A stretch of DNA of 44,204 bases from Ferruginibacter sp. Its GTDB lineage: Bacteria > Bacteroidota > Bacteroidia > Chitinophagales > Chitinophagaceae. The stretch spans positions 1 to 44,204 of the forward strand of contig JANXTG010000199.1 in NCBI GenBank assembly GCA_025352525.1, in the 5' to 3' direction. Below are positions 19,565 through 29,671 of this stretch, in pieces. Position 1 is the stretch's first letter. Each line of letters starts with the position of its first letter. The notes beneath the pieces are model-generated. The model searched no databases. It saw nothing but the letters and a program-made list of their open reading frames with translations, and had not been told where the DNA came from. A program made the position numbers and the translations under genes.

Positions 19565-20267
19565 GATAAATAGATAAGCAGTTTTTGAATGTTCGACATT
19601 TAAAACATATAAACTCGCTATTGAAAAAAAAGCTAGAAAAATACTATAAACTAAAAAAACCTTTAAATAATTTGTATTTATTTTTTTTAAAAAAAATAAT
19701 CCAAAAATTAAAGGTATTAATTCTGATAAATAAGTAGATAGTGATTGAGTGTCCAGAATATGTATGTTTTTTCAAAAATAAACATTATTCTGATAATTCA
19801 ACTAAACCAAATCTAATAAAAACTCAATTAAGTGCTCTCTTACTGAACTAAACATAGGTAATAATTTTTTGTGTTAAGGAATGTTATTAAGGTATTAAAG
19901 CAAATTTGTTTTATTTTGTATTCTCACGCAATCGCTATATTTTATTTTCGTATTTATACTTATCTATTCTAATCCTTTACAGTATTGCATTGTAGAAGAT
20001 TTTGATTAAAATAAAATCTGATATTAAAGGTAAAACTACATTAAATATACCGTATTTTTACTATTAGATTGGTGTAATACTACTAAGTATTTTTAATATA
20101 ATTCAGTAAGGTTATCAACATTTATTAGAATAAGTGAATATCTTTTGAAGTTCATTAGGTTCCAATTGATTTTTTTCGTGATGCTTGTTTACATTTTTTT
20201 TAAATTCGATGATATTCATCTAAATTCACAGTGTTCTTTTGACAAATCCTACTTATTCGAAACTCCA

Positions 20268-20930
20268 ATGGCCTCCAACCAAATAAAAATTGCAATTGCA
20301 GACGATCATAAAATTTTTAGAGACGGCATTAAAATGGCGCTTTCTGATAAGGAAAACCTAAAAATACTATGGGAGGCCGAGGATGGAAAGGATATGATGC
20401 ATAAAATAGGCATCAAAATGCCTGATGTTTTATTGATGGATATTCGAATGCCCGAAATTGATGGAATAAATGCCATTCAAATCTTACGCAAAGAATACGA
20501 AACTGTAAAAATTATTGTCCTCACCATGTACGATGACCATCAGATGATTACAAAAATGATGGAAATGGGTGCAAATGCTTATCTCACCAAAACTACTGAC
20601 CCTGAAGAAATTTACGAAGCTATTCTTACCTGTATGAACGAAGATTATTATTTTAATGATCTTGTAAACGCTGCAGTTATGGGGAAGCTCATGCAAAAGA
20701 AAAGTGTAAGGCAGATTTATGGCGACAGCCTTCCGGTTACTTTTAGCGAAAAAGAAATAAAAATACTTCAATTGCTATCAGAAGATAAAACCACAGAAGA
20801 AATATCTAAAGTTATATTTTTAAGCCCCCGAACAATTGAAACCATCAGGCAAAACATGAAGAGTAAAGTTAACGCTAAAACCATTGGCGGGCTTATTATG
20901 TATGCAATGAGAAACAAGCTTATTGAATAA
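20268..20930 (+). CDS. NarL/FixJ-family response regulator (LuxR HTH)
   Basis: MASNQIKIAIADDHKIFRDG…LLMDIRMPEIDGINA…FSEKEIKILQLLSEDKTTEEISKVIFLSPRTIETIRQNMKSKVNAK. ATG 20268 preferred over 20145. Confidence 0.92.
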   Translation: MASNQIKIAIADDHKIFRDGIKMALSDKENLKILWEAEDGKDMMHKIGIKMPDVLLMDIRMPEIDGINAIQILRKEYETVKIIVLTMYDDHQMITKMMEMGANAYLTKTTDPEEIYEAILTCMNEDYYFNDLVNAAVMGKLMQKKSVRQIYGDSLPVTFSEKEIKILQLLSEDKTTEEISKVIFLSPRTIETIRQNMKSKVNAKTIGGLIMYAMRNKLIE

Positions 20931-21254
20931 GCATTGGATTGTTTAAAATCCTAAAAAAAGTAATAATAAATAAAAAAATATTCATCCCCGGCCCCCTAAA
21001 ATTTGTAATATTGATTCAACCTGTTGATTAAAGAAAATAATTTCAGATATAAACACAAAATCATCGAATATCAAAATCTGATGTATTGTGGATCTCGTAA
21101 AATTGTTTATAGCATACTATTTGCAATGCTTCAATATTAAGCTTTAAAATTACTAAGACAGTACAATTTTGCTGCAACAAAATCGTTACAATTAGTGTCT
21201 TGTGTTTAAGATAATTATTGAATTTGATTCTGTTTATCCGCTGAAAAAAATATT

Positions 21255-24077
21255 TTGAATAAATTATTGATTCTATTTATACCTTTTTTCATTTGTTATT
21301 GTTCATTTTCCGTAAATGGGCAAAGTTCCAGCTTTACTTATCAAAGTTCCAATGGTACATTCTGTAGCCCTATAACTATAAATTTTACGCAAACATATAC
21401 AGGAAATCCTATTGGTTTTACCTGGAACTTTGGCAACGGACAAACGAGTAACTCGTTTAATCCGTCTATTATTTATTCAGCTCCCGGAACTTATAATGTA
21501 AAGCTTGTAACAGTTTATAACGAACAGGCAATCGAAACATCTCAAACCATAATTATTAACCAAAGCATTACTGCTTCTTTAACTGCTAATAGAAATTATA
21601 TTTGCACACCGGGAAATATTTCATTCACAGCAAATTCTTTGGGTAACATAGGAACTTATGACTGGAGTTTTGGAGATGGCAGCCCCAACGTAACGACAAA
21701 TTCATCTACCATAAATCATAATTATTCAGGATTTGGAAATTTTACAGCTACAGTAAAGGCCACAGATGTATCCGGTTGCGCTGCTTCGAGCACAACTGAT
21801 ATCATAGTGCAAAAGCCACCCGTTACAGGTACTGTGTTTCCAATAAAAGGTTGTATACCTGCCAAAGTAAATTTTACAGCCAACGTGATTGTACCTAATG
21901 GTGCCAGTGTAACAAGTTATTCTTATGATTATGGAGATGGCAGCCCTGCATCCACAAGTGCATCGCACACATACATCACCGTAGGTTCATTTATTCCTTT
22001 AGTTACTATTACCACTAATGAAGGATGCATAAATACTTTGACTTATCCGAAAATTGCATTTGGTACACCTCCCACAAATCACATTGCTTATCCTTTAAAA
22101 AATGTATACTGTGGTTCAGAAACAGCCGTGTTTATTTCAAAAGCAAATAATGCAAATTCATGGGCATGGGATTATGGCGATGGAAGTACTCAAACGGTTA
22201 CTGATTCAACGACATCTCACAAATACGCCACGTTAGGTACAAAGACAATATCTGTAACGCCATATTTTAATGGTTGCCCCGGTTCATCTAAAAGTTTTTC
22301 TATAAATATTATTGGTGTAATAGCAGGTTATAATTATGCAAATACCTGTACTAATAAAAACAGTTTTTCATTTATCAACATATCACAGGGTAATTTATCA
22401 ACAGTGCTTTGGAATTTTGGAGATGGCAGCCCTACAAGTTCTGCGCTTAATCCAATACATACATTCCCAACAAACGGTGCATTTTTAATTACTTTAACTA
22501 TTACAGATAATATAACAGGCTGCTCAGATGTATTTACCGCCAGCATTTACACTGCAACACCAACGCTTTTAAATCCTGATAATTTAGTGTGCAGAAATAG
22601 TAATACAACTTTTACAATTCAAAATAATTATTCCAATGCTGGTGCATCTTATAAGTGGTCTGTTGTAGGATTACCCACTTTATCTAATACAACGAATCCT
22701 TACGTTTCAACGGCAAGTATATTTGGAAATTTCACAAATAACCTGGTCGTTATAAATAACGGCACACAATATTGTAATGATACCATAATACTCAATCATC
22801 CAATACTGGTTAGAGGGCCAAAATTAAGTTTTACATCTTCATCAAATGTTTGTGCTAACACGAGTTTTAATATTGTAAATACATCAAATTCTTTTGTGTC
22901 TGCTGATTCAATTAATTTTTCTTACTGGAATTATGGAATAAAACCTGCAAACGATACAACTTTTCAACCCCCACAAATTAAATTTCCTACGTCAGGAATT
23001 TACAATATCAGACTTTTTGCAAGAGATAATAACGGCTGTATAGATAGTTTAAGCAAGCAGGTTGATGTAAAACCGATTCCATTTTTGCGTATTTTTCCAC
23101 GTAATGATACTCTATGCCAAGGCAATAGTGTAACTATTATTGCTTACCACAGTGATACTCTTTTTTGGACGTCGTCTCCTACATTATCCTGCACAAAATG
23201 CGATACCACTGTTGCAAAACCAACTTCCACCACATTGTATTATGCTACAGTTAATAACAGCTTTAATTGTCCTTTTACCGACAGTACATTAATAACGGTA
23301 TATGAACCTTTTGCTGCAACCCCATTGGTAAACCCAATTTATTTATGTTTAAAAGATAGTGTAAAAATTTCGGTTTTACCTTTAGGGAAAAAGATCTTTT
23401 GGTCCCCTTCAACAAACATTTCAAACACCACAATTTATAATCCTATTGTTTCTCCACCTGTAAGTACAACATACACAGCAACTCTTACTGATTCTGTGGG
23501 TTGTTTTACAAATATAGCCTCCGTAAAAATTATTTTAAAAAGCCTTCCACAGGTGAATGCAGGACCAGATAAAATTCTTTCTTACAATTCTATGTTTACC
23601 ATTACACCTGTTTATAGCAGTAATGTAATTTCATATTTATGGATGCCAGGCGGTTTACTAAGTTGTGCAACCTGTCCTGCAACCGGTGGACTAGCTCTTA
23701 CCTCTCAACATTACTCTATTAAAGTAACCAGTGATAGTGGCTGTATATCAAAAGATGATATTAACATTTTTGTAGAATGTAAATATGCCAATTTACTTAT
23801 GCCTTCTGCATTTACTCCAAACCAAGATGGGTTAAATGATGTTTATTACCCATTAACGAGAGGAATAAAATCTATAAGAAGATTTGCAATTTATAACAGG
23901 TATGGCCAACAGGTATTTGAAGCAAAAAACTTTGTACCAAACGATAAATCTTTTGGATGGGATGGAAAATTAAATGGAATTGATCAATCTACCGGTACTT
24001 ATGTCTACATGCTTGAAACGATTTGTGATCTTGGTGAGACAATTTTAAAAAAAGATTCATTTCTCCTGTTAAGATAA
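21255..24077 (+). CDS. Large secreted PKD-domain protein with T9SS type-B (CHU_C / gliding-motility-associated) C-terminal domain
   Basis: TTG start with signal peptide; repeated PKD WNFGNG/YDYGDGS/WDYGDGS/WNFGDGS motifs; C-terminal LMPSAFTPNQDGLNDVYYPL…RRFAIYNRYGQQVFE…WDGKLNG…GTYVYML. Confidence 0.92.
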   Translation: MNKLLILFIPFFICYCSFSVNGQSSSFTYQSSNGTFCSPITINFTQTYTGNPIGFTWNFGNGQTSNSFNPSIIYSAPGTYNVKLVTVYNEQAIETSQTIIINQSITASLTANRNYICTPGNISFTANSLGNIGTYDWSFGDGSPNVTTNSSTINHNYSGFGNFTATVKATDVSGCAASSTTDIIVQKPPVTGTVFPIKGCIPAKVNFTANVIVPNGASVTSYSYDYGDGSPASTSASHTYITVGSFIPLVTITTNEGCINTLTYPKIAFGTPPTNHIAYPLKNVYCGSETAVFISKANNANSWAWDYGDGSTQTVTDSTTSHKYATLGTKTISVTPYFNGCPGSSKSFSINIIGVIAGYNYANTCTNKNSFSFINISQGNLSTVLWNFGDGSPTSSALNPIHTFPTNGAFLITLTITDNITGCSDVFTASIYTATPTLLNPDNLVCRNSNTTFTIQNNYSNAGASYKWSVVGLPTLSNTTNPYVSTASIFGNFTNNLVVINNGTQYCNDTIILNHPILVRGPKLSFTSSSNVCANTSFNIVNTSNSFVSADSINFSYWNYGIKPANDTTFQPPQIKFPTSGIYNIRLFARDNNGCIDSLSKQVDVKPIPFLRIFPRNDTLCQGNSVTIIAYHSDTLFWTSSPTLSCTKCDTTVAKPTSTTLYYATVNNSFNCPFTDSTLITVYEPFAATPLVNPIYLCLKDSVKISVLPLGKKIFWSPSTNISNTTIYNPIVSPPVSTTYTATLTDSVGCFTNIASVKIILKSLPQVNAGPDKILSYNSMFTITPVYSSNVISYLWMPGGLLSCATCPATGGLALTSQHYSIKVTSDSGCISKDDINIFVECKYANLLMPSAFTPNQDGLNDVYYPLTRGIKSIRRFAIYNRYGQQVFEAKNFVPNDKSFGWDGKLNGIDQSTGTYVYMLETICDLGETILKKDSFLLLR

Positions 24078-24163
24078 AATCCAGGGCTTATTTTTAAACT
24101 TTAAATTTATTAAAGCAAGTACAAACACGTTATTTTCCGTAAGATTGTAATTTTTTAAAGGTA

Positions 24164-24182
24164 CTTACGTTAATCGTAAGTA
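24164..24182. promoter_or_regulatory. Perfect short inverted repeat ACTTACG-TTAAT-CGTAAGT upstream of regulator gene
   Basis: 7-bp arms, 5-nt spacer, ~42 bp before ATG at 24224. Confidence 0.4.
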
Positions 24183-24223
24183 AAGTTACTTAGCAAAAAA
24201 AGGTTACTTTTATTTATACATTT

Positions 24224-24901
24224 ATGAAAGAAGAAGTTTTAGAACCTATTAAGGTAATTATTGCTGACGACCATGTGTTGTACAGGGCCGGAGTCAAAGC
24301 AGCCTTAAGCCCGAAAACCGATATCAAAATTATTGCCGAAGCGGATAATGGTATGCACCTTATAAACATGCTTAAAACGTTAAGTGTAGATGTTATTTTG
24401 CTTGATATTCAAATGCCGATTATGGATGGTATACAAGCTTTACCGGAAATAAGGAAGATTGCTCCAAATGCAAAAGTAATTATGCTAACAATGATGGATG
24501 ACCACAGCATGATTACAAAATTGATGGAAATTGGTGCAAACAGTTACCTTTCCAAAACAAGTGACAGTGAAATCATTTACGAGGCTATAAAAACTTGCCA
24601 CAAGGATGAATATTATTTTAACACGCTTACAAACCAGGCCTTGTTAACCAATTTAAAACAACGCAATATCCAAATTCCACAACAACTGGTAGCGCAAGAT
24701 GTACACCTGAATGAAAAGGAAACAACTATTTTACGCCTGATGTGTGAAGAAAAAAGCACAAAAGAAATTGCTGATATTGTTGAGCTAAGTCCAAGAACTG
24801 TAGAAGCATTGCGTGACAAATTAAAAGTAAAAACGGGTGCAAAAAGTACAGCAGGCTTAATTTTATATGCTGTGAAACACAAACTAATTGAGGAATTATA
24901 A
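24224..24901 (+). CDS. NarL/FixJ-family response regulator (LuxR HTH)
   Basis: IKVIIADDHVLYRAG…ILLDIQMPIMDGIQA…LNEKETTILRLMCEEKSTKEIADIVELSPRTVEALRDKLKVKTGAK. Confidence 0.93.
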   Translation: MKEEVLEPIKVIIADDHVLYRAGVKAALSPKTDIKIIAEADNGMHLINMLKTLSVDVILLDIQMPIMDGIQALPEIRKIAPNAKVIMLTMMDDHSMITKLMEIGANSYLSKTSDSEIIYEAIKTCHKDEYYFNTLTNQALLTNLKQRNIQIPQQLVAQDVHLNEKETTILRLMCEEKSTKEIADIVELSPRTVEALRDKLKVKTGAKSTAGLILYAVKHKLIEEL

Positions 24902-24928
24902 TTTTAGTTTAATTTTTATATAATTTTA

Positions 24929-24957
24929 AAATCTTCCTTTGTGGAAGATTTTTTTAT
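24929..24957 (+). terminator. Terminator hairpin
   Basis: AAATCTTCC-TTTGT-GGAAGATTTTTTT. Confidence 0.75.
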
Positions 24958-24970
24958 TTAACCCACAACC

Positions 24971-25819
24971 ATGATATTTTATAATTATAACGGAAAGATA
25001 TTTAGTGAAAATGAAAATATTATTGGGCCAACAAACAGAGGGTTACGTTATGGTGATGGCATTTTTGAAACCATTAAATTTAAAAATGCTACCATAATTT
25101 TAGCAGATGATCACTTTAAGCGGCTGTGGCAGGGCATGAAAGCGCTGCAGTTTAGCATTCCAGTTCATTTGACTGTTGAAAAACTTACAGCAGAAATAAA
25201 TGCATTGATAAAAAAAAACAAACTGAAAGAAGCAAGAATTAGGATTACTGTTATTAGAAGTGATGGTGGTATTTATGACCCAAAAAATGATACACCCAAT
25301 TATATTATTGAAGCAATTAAACTATCCGAAGACAATGGATTATTAAATATTAATGGCCTGCAAATTTGTATTTATGAGGTTGCTTTAAAATCGATTGATT
25401 TATTCAGCAACCTAAAAAACAATAATTATTTGCCTTACTTTATGGGTGCAAAATTTGCCAAACAACAACAATGTAACGATGCACTAATTTTAAACAGCAA
25501 AGGAAATATATGCGACAGCACCATTGCGAATATATTTTTTATAAAAGATAAAATCATTTACACTACGGCCCTTAGCGAAGGCTGTGTGGCAGGTGTAATG
25601 CGGAACTGGTTAATTAATACTCTTAGGATTTTAAACTATAAAGTTGAGGAGATAATTGTAACAAAAAATATACTGTGCGAAGCAGATGAAGTTTTTTTAA
25701 GTAATTCTATTTATAACATAAAATGGGTTGGTTCTTTAGGTGACAAGAATTACACTAATATAGAAATTCAAAAAATTAATGAACTATTGCAGAGAAAATA
25801 TAAAGCGATTTTTTGTTGA
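24971..25819 (+). CDS. Class IV aminotransferase (BCAT / aminodeoxychorismate lyase-like)
   Basis: RGLRYGDGIFETIKF; ARIRITVIRSDGGIY; NDALILNSKGNICDSTIANIFFIKDKIIYTTALSEGCVAGVMR. Confidence 0.88.
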   Translation: MIFYNYNGKIFSENENIIGPTNRGLRYGDGIFETIKFKNATIILADDHFKRLWQGMKALQFSIPVHLTVEKLTAEINALIKKNKLKEARIRITVIRSDGGIYDPKNDTPNYIIEAIKLSEDNGLLNINGLQICIYEVALKSIDLFSNLKNNNYLPYFMGAKFAKQQQCNDALILNSKGNICDSTIANIFFIKDKIIYTTALSEGCVAGVMRNWLINTLRILNYKVEEIIVTKNILCEADEVFLSNSIYNIKWVGSLGDKNYTNIEIQKINELLQRKYKAIFC

Positions 25820-25865
25820 GACAATTAAATAAAACATAAAATAAATTGTAATAAAAAACACACAA

Positions 25866-27173
25866 ATGAAAATAAATATTTTTTGGTTTAGAAGAGATAT
25901 GAGATTGGAAGACAATGCGGGTTTGTATCATGCATTAAAAGACGAGTTTGCTGTGTTACCAATTTTTATTTTAGATAATGGTATTTTGGACAAACTTGAA
26001 AATAAAAAAGATAGCAGAGTTAATTTTATTATGGATACACTGCAACAAATGCAGGAAAAGTTGATTGCAGAAGGTTCTTCATTGATTGTTGTAAACAGTA
26101 CCCCGGCAAAAGCTTTTAATGATCTCATAAAAGAATACGATATTAATTGTGTTTACACAAATACAGATTACGAACCTTATGCAAAGGAAAGAGATGCAGT
26201 AATTGAAACCCTGCTTGATGCCAAAGGAATAAAATTTAAACAATTTAAAGATCATGTAATTTTTGATAAAGATGAAGTGGTAAAAGATGATGGAAAGCCT
26301 TACACCGTTTTTACCCCTTACAGCAGAAAATGGAAAACAGTTCTAAAAGATGATCAGTTTAAAAGTTTTACAACAGAAAAATATTTTAATAACTTTTTAA
26401 AAATTAAACCTAAAGGAATTCCGACTTTACAGGATATTGGTTTTAAAATAAGTGATCAAACATTTCCGCCAAAAAGTGTAGATGCAGAACTGGTAAAAAA
26501 ATATGCAGATCAAAGAAATTATCCGGCTGTTAAAGGAACTTCTCATCTTGGAATGCATTTGAGGTTTGGAACAATAAGTATCAGAAAACTTGCAACATAC
26601 TCCAGCACAAAATCAGAAACTTTTTTAAATGAATTGATATGGAGAGATTTTTATCAAATGATATTGTGGCATTTTCCACGTGTTGGAAAAGGGAAATCTT
26701 TTAAGCCTGCTTATGATAATATCAAATGGCTGAATGATGGTGATGGTTTTAATAAATGGTGTGAAGGAAATACGGGTTATCCGATTGTAGATGCAGGTAT
26801 GAGAGAACTAAATACGACAGGTTTTATGCACAACCGGGTACGTATGATTGTAGCTTCTTTTCTATGCAAACATTTATTAATTGACTGGCGTTTGGGGGAA
26901 GCATATTTTGCTGAAAAACTGCTTGATTTTGATTTAGCATCTAATAACGGTGGTTGGCAATGGGCATCCGGAAGTGGCTGCGATGCTGCTCCGTATTTCC
27001 GTATTTTTAACCCTTACTTACAAACAAAGAAATTTGACCCTGATTTGAAATACATTAAAAAATGGGTTTCTGAGCTTGAAGAAAAGTCTTATCCAAAACC
27101 AATTGTGGAGCACACTTTTGCCAGAGAAAGATGTTTAAAAGTTTACAAAGAAGGGTTGGCAGTTGCAGGGTAA
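25866..27173 (+). CDS. phrB: Deoxyribodipyrimidine photolyase / cryptochrome family
   Basis: INIFWFRRDMRLEDNAGLYHAL; HLRFGTISIRKL; FLNELIWRDFYQMILWHFP; DAGMRELNTTGFMHNRVRMIVASFLCKHLLIDWR; NNGGWQWASGSGCDAAPYFRIFNP. Confidence 0.95.
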   Translation: MKINIFWFRRDMRLEDNAGLYHALKDEFAVLPIFILDNGILDKLENKKDSRVNFIMDTLQQMQEKLIAEGSSLIVVNSTPAKAFNDLIKEYDINCVYTNTDYEPYAKERDAVIETLLDAKGIKFKQFKDHVIFDKDEVVKDDGKPYTVFTPYSRKWKTVLKDDQFKSFTTEKYFNNFLKIKPKGIPTLQDIGFKISDQTFPPKSVDAELVKKYADQRNYPAVKGTSHLGMHLRFGTISIRKLATYSSTKSETFLNELIWRDFYQMILWHFPRVGKGKSFKPAYDNIKWLNDGDGFNKWCEGNTGYPIVDAGMRELNTTGFMHNRVRMIVASFLCKHLLIDWRLGEAYFAEKLLDFDLASNNGGWQWASGSGCDAAPYFRIFNPYLQTKKFDPDLKYIKKWVSELEEKSYPKPIVEHTFARERCLKVYKEGLAVAG

Positions 27174-27238
27174 TAAATAGATGGCCGAAGAAAGTAGTTA
27201 TTGGTAATGATTTTTTGCATGAGGTGAAAGATTTATTG

Positions 27239-28048
27239 TCAGTTGCCGGCTGTCTGTATAGAATATACATCCATTAATTTTTTTACTGCTGCCCTACCTT
27301 CTTCGCCAAGATCAAGCGAATATTTATTTACGTACAAATCAATATGACTTCTCATAACATCCTCACTCATCTCCTGTGCATTATTCTTTATATAATCTGT
27401 TAACACAGGATAATTCGCAAAGGCAAACTCTATACTTTGCTTAATTAAAAAATTAATTTGCTGTTGTGTCTGTATTGATATTGTTTTCTTTACGACAATA
27501 CCACCTAGCGGAATTGGTTTGCCGGTTTCACTTTCCCAGTAATCTCCCAAATCCTTAATTTTTTTTAACCCTTTATCAGCATAGGTAAATCTGTTTTCAT
27601 GTATGATTACACCCAAACCTTTACCCTGCAAAACAAAGTTTTCAATTTCATCATAACGTAAAAATATTTTATTTTTTGCATTAGGATATGCCAGTGAAAA
27701 CAATAAATGCGCAGTTGTATTTTTACCGGGTATTGCAATTAAACAATCCTCTACATTCATTGTTTGGTATTCATCATTTGTAATTAATAATGGGCCTACT
27801 CCTCTGCCTAAAGCACTGCCACTGTTTAATAAATTATATTGATGTTGCACTAATGGCAAAACACCATAACTTATTTTAGTTACAGCAAGCTTTTCTTCAA
27901 TAGCCCACTGGTTTAGTGTTTGTACATCTTCCAGCACAGGTTTAAAATAAAGATTTCCGGTATCAATTTTATTATTTACCAAAGCATCAAATATAAAAGT
28001 ATCGTTGGGACATGGCGAAAAACCAATTTGTATCGTTTGTTTATGCAT
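27239..28048 (-). CDS. mqnD: 1,4-dihydroxy-6-naphthoate synthase (futalosine menaquinone pathway)
   Basis: IQIGFSPCPNDTFIFDALVNNKID; GRGVGPLLI; IAIPGKNTTAHLL; LGVIIHENRFTY. Confidence 0.9.
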   Translation of the reverse strand: MHKQTIQIGFSPCPNDTFIFDALVNNKIDTGNLYFKPVLEDVQTLNQWAIEEKLAVTKISYGVLPLVQHQYNLLNSGSALGRGVGPLLITNDEYQTMNVEDCLIAIPGKNTTAHLLFSLAYPNAKNKIFLRYDEIENFVLQGKGLGVIIHENRFTYADKGLKKIKDLGDYWESETGKPIPLGGIVVKKTISIQTQQQINFLIKQSIEFAFANYPVLTDYIKNNAQEMSEDVMRSHIDLYVNKYSLDLGEEGRAAVKKLMDVYSIQTAGN

Positions 28049-28066
28049 GGAAATATGAGTTATGAA

Positions 28067-28699
28067 TTATGAGTTGCAGATTGCCAATTCCGAAACAATT
28101 CTTGAAAGATGATGGTTAAGATTTAGGATAGATTCTTTTATTTTCCAGTTTGCTTTTATCCGCTCTCCTACAAAATTACTCACGCTGCGTAGTTGTAAAA
28201 AGGAAACATTCTCTTGAACACACACATAATGAAAAGCTGCACCTTCCATTGATTCTAAATCCGGATCATATTTTTTTGTAAAAAGTGATGTCTGCAAAAA
28301 ATTATCGGTGACGGTGTTTACTGTAATAGATTTAGCTGTTGAAACATTAAAAGTATTTTTTAATGAATTTTCAAGCCATCCATTTTTAAACGGGGCAGTA
28401 TTTGGGTCTGCAAAGTTTTTTTCGAAAAGCGTAAAAAAACTTTCATTTTCATAAATTCCTAAATCAGCAAACACATCGCTTTTAATAAAAAAAGTTTCAC
28501 CTAATGGAAAAGAATTTTTAAAAGTTCCTGCAATGCCTGCTTGAATTACAAAGTCGTATTTAAATTGTTGTAAACGCTTTGTTAGCATATACATACATGC
28601 CGGGCTACCTACACCGGTTATAAGAATATCAGCAGCTGTATTGTTAAGAATATATGGCGCAATTTCAAATTCTGTAGCAGCTACAACAAGTAGTTTCAT
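28067..28699 (-). CDS. mqnB: Futalosine hydrolase
   Basis: Nucleoside phosphorylase-like: VVAATEFEIAPY, ILITGVGSPACMYMLTKRL, VIQAGIAGTF, ESMEGAAFHYVCVQENV; next to mqnD. Confidence 0.87.
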   Translation of the reverse strand: MKLLVVAATEFEIAPYILNNTAADILITGVGSPACMYMLTKRLQQFKYDFVIQAGIAGTFKNSFPLGETFFIKSDVFADLGIYENESFFTLFEKNFADPNTAPFKNGWLENSLKNTFNVSTAKSITVNTVTDNFLQTSLFTKKYDPDLESMEGAAFHYVCVQENVSFLQLRSVSNFVGERIKANWKIKESILNLNHHLSRIVSELAICNS

Positions 28700-28774
28700 A
28701 AAGTAAAGTTAGCTGCATCTGTTATAGAATATTAATATTACCCACTACCTTTAAAAAGATTTATAATTTGCGCA

Positions 28775-29185
28775 ATGGTTTATATAACAAGAATTGAACA
28801 TTTTAATGCAGCGCACAAACTTTTTAATCCTGCTTGGAGCAAAGAAAAAAACGAAGATGTTTTTGGTAAATGCGCAAATGAAAACTGGCATGGCCACAAC
28901 TTTGATTTGTATGTGACAGTAAAAGGTGTACCGGACATAGAGACAGGTTTTGTGTTTGATGCAAAAAAATTGAGTGTCATTATTAAAGAACATGTTACTG
29001 ATATACTCGATCACAAAAATCTGAATATTGATGTGCAATTTATGCAGGGTAAAATTTGCTCAATTGAAAACCTCGTTATTGGAATTTGGGAACAGCTAAA
29101 AAATAATTTGCCGGAAACAACTCAATTACATGCATTAAAATTATACGAAACACCAAGAATATTTGTTGAATATTTTGGGGAATAA
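28775..29185 (+). CDS. 6-pyruvoyl-tetrahydropterin synthase / 6-carboxytetrahydropterin synthase family (copy 1)
   Basis: EHFNAAHKL; FGKCANENWHGHNFDLYVTVKG; DHKNLN; LYETPRIFVEY. Confidence 0.9.
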   Translation: MVYITRIEHFNAAHKLFNPAWSKEKNEDVFGKCANENWHGHNFDLYVTVKGVPDIETGFVFDAKKLSVIIKEHVTDILDHKNLNIDVQFMQGKICSIENLVIGIWEQLKNNLPETTQLHALKLYETPRIFVEYFGE

Positions 29186-29220
29186 ATTTTAGTTTTTAAA
29201 GAACATAAAATAAATAAAAT

Positions 29221-29643
29221 ATGCAGGCCGTTTCAAATAAAGTAGCAGTTTTTAGAAAAGAACATTTTAATGCAGCTCACAGGTTAAACAACGCAACATG
29301 GGATGATGCTACCAATAAAGCAATATTTGGCAAGTGCAACAACCCCAACTACCACGGTCACAATTATGATCTTATTGTTAGGGTTACAGGTGTGCCTGAA
29401 AATGAAACAGGTTATGTAATGGACACTAAAAAATTGAGTGATTTAATAAAAGAAAAAGTGTTAGATAAGTTTGATCATAAAAACCTGAACGAAGATTGTG
29501 CAGAATTTAAAAACCTAAATCCAACTGCAGAAAATATTGTGATTGTAATTTATAATTTACTAAGACCTGAAATAAATCCTGAATTGGATATACAGCTAAG
29601 GTTGTATGAAACTGAAAGAAATTTTGTTGAATACCCGGTTTAA
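29221..29643 (+). CDS. 6-pyruvoyl-tetrahydropterin synthase / 6-carboxytetrahydropterin synthase family (copy 2)
   Basis: EHFNAAHRLNN; FGKCNNPNYHGHNYDLIVRVTG; DHKNLNED; TAENIVIVIYN; LYETERNFVEY. Confidence 0.91.
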   Translation: MQAVSNKVAVFRKEHFNAAHRLNNATWDDATNKAIFGKCNNPNYHGHNYDLIVRVTGVPENETGYVMDTKKLSDLIKEKVLDKFDHKNLNEDCAEFKNLNPTAENIVIVIYNLLRPEINPELDIQLRLYETERNFVEYPV

Positions 29644-29671
29644 AAAAAGTTGAAAAATGGTCAAGAGTTCA

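Noticed and set aside
20145-20267. Hydrophobic N-terminal extension of second NarL regulator (TTG start, MKFIRFQLIFFVMLVYIFF...)
   Set aside because: Would make a membrane-anchored regulator, but ATG 20268 (MASNQIKIAIADDHKIF) is the natural family start and the upstream region is AT-rich promoter-like.
24971-27173. Class IV aminotransferase plus photolyase as a folate-antenna operon
   Set aside because: Aminodeoxychorismate lyase assignment is not certain (BCAT equally possible) and adjacency alone is too weak.
27040-27270. 71-aa ORF at photolyase/mqnD junction
   Set aside because: Overlaps the ends of two confident genes on both strands; no independent support.
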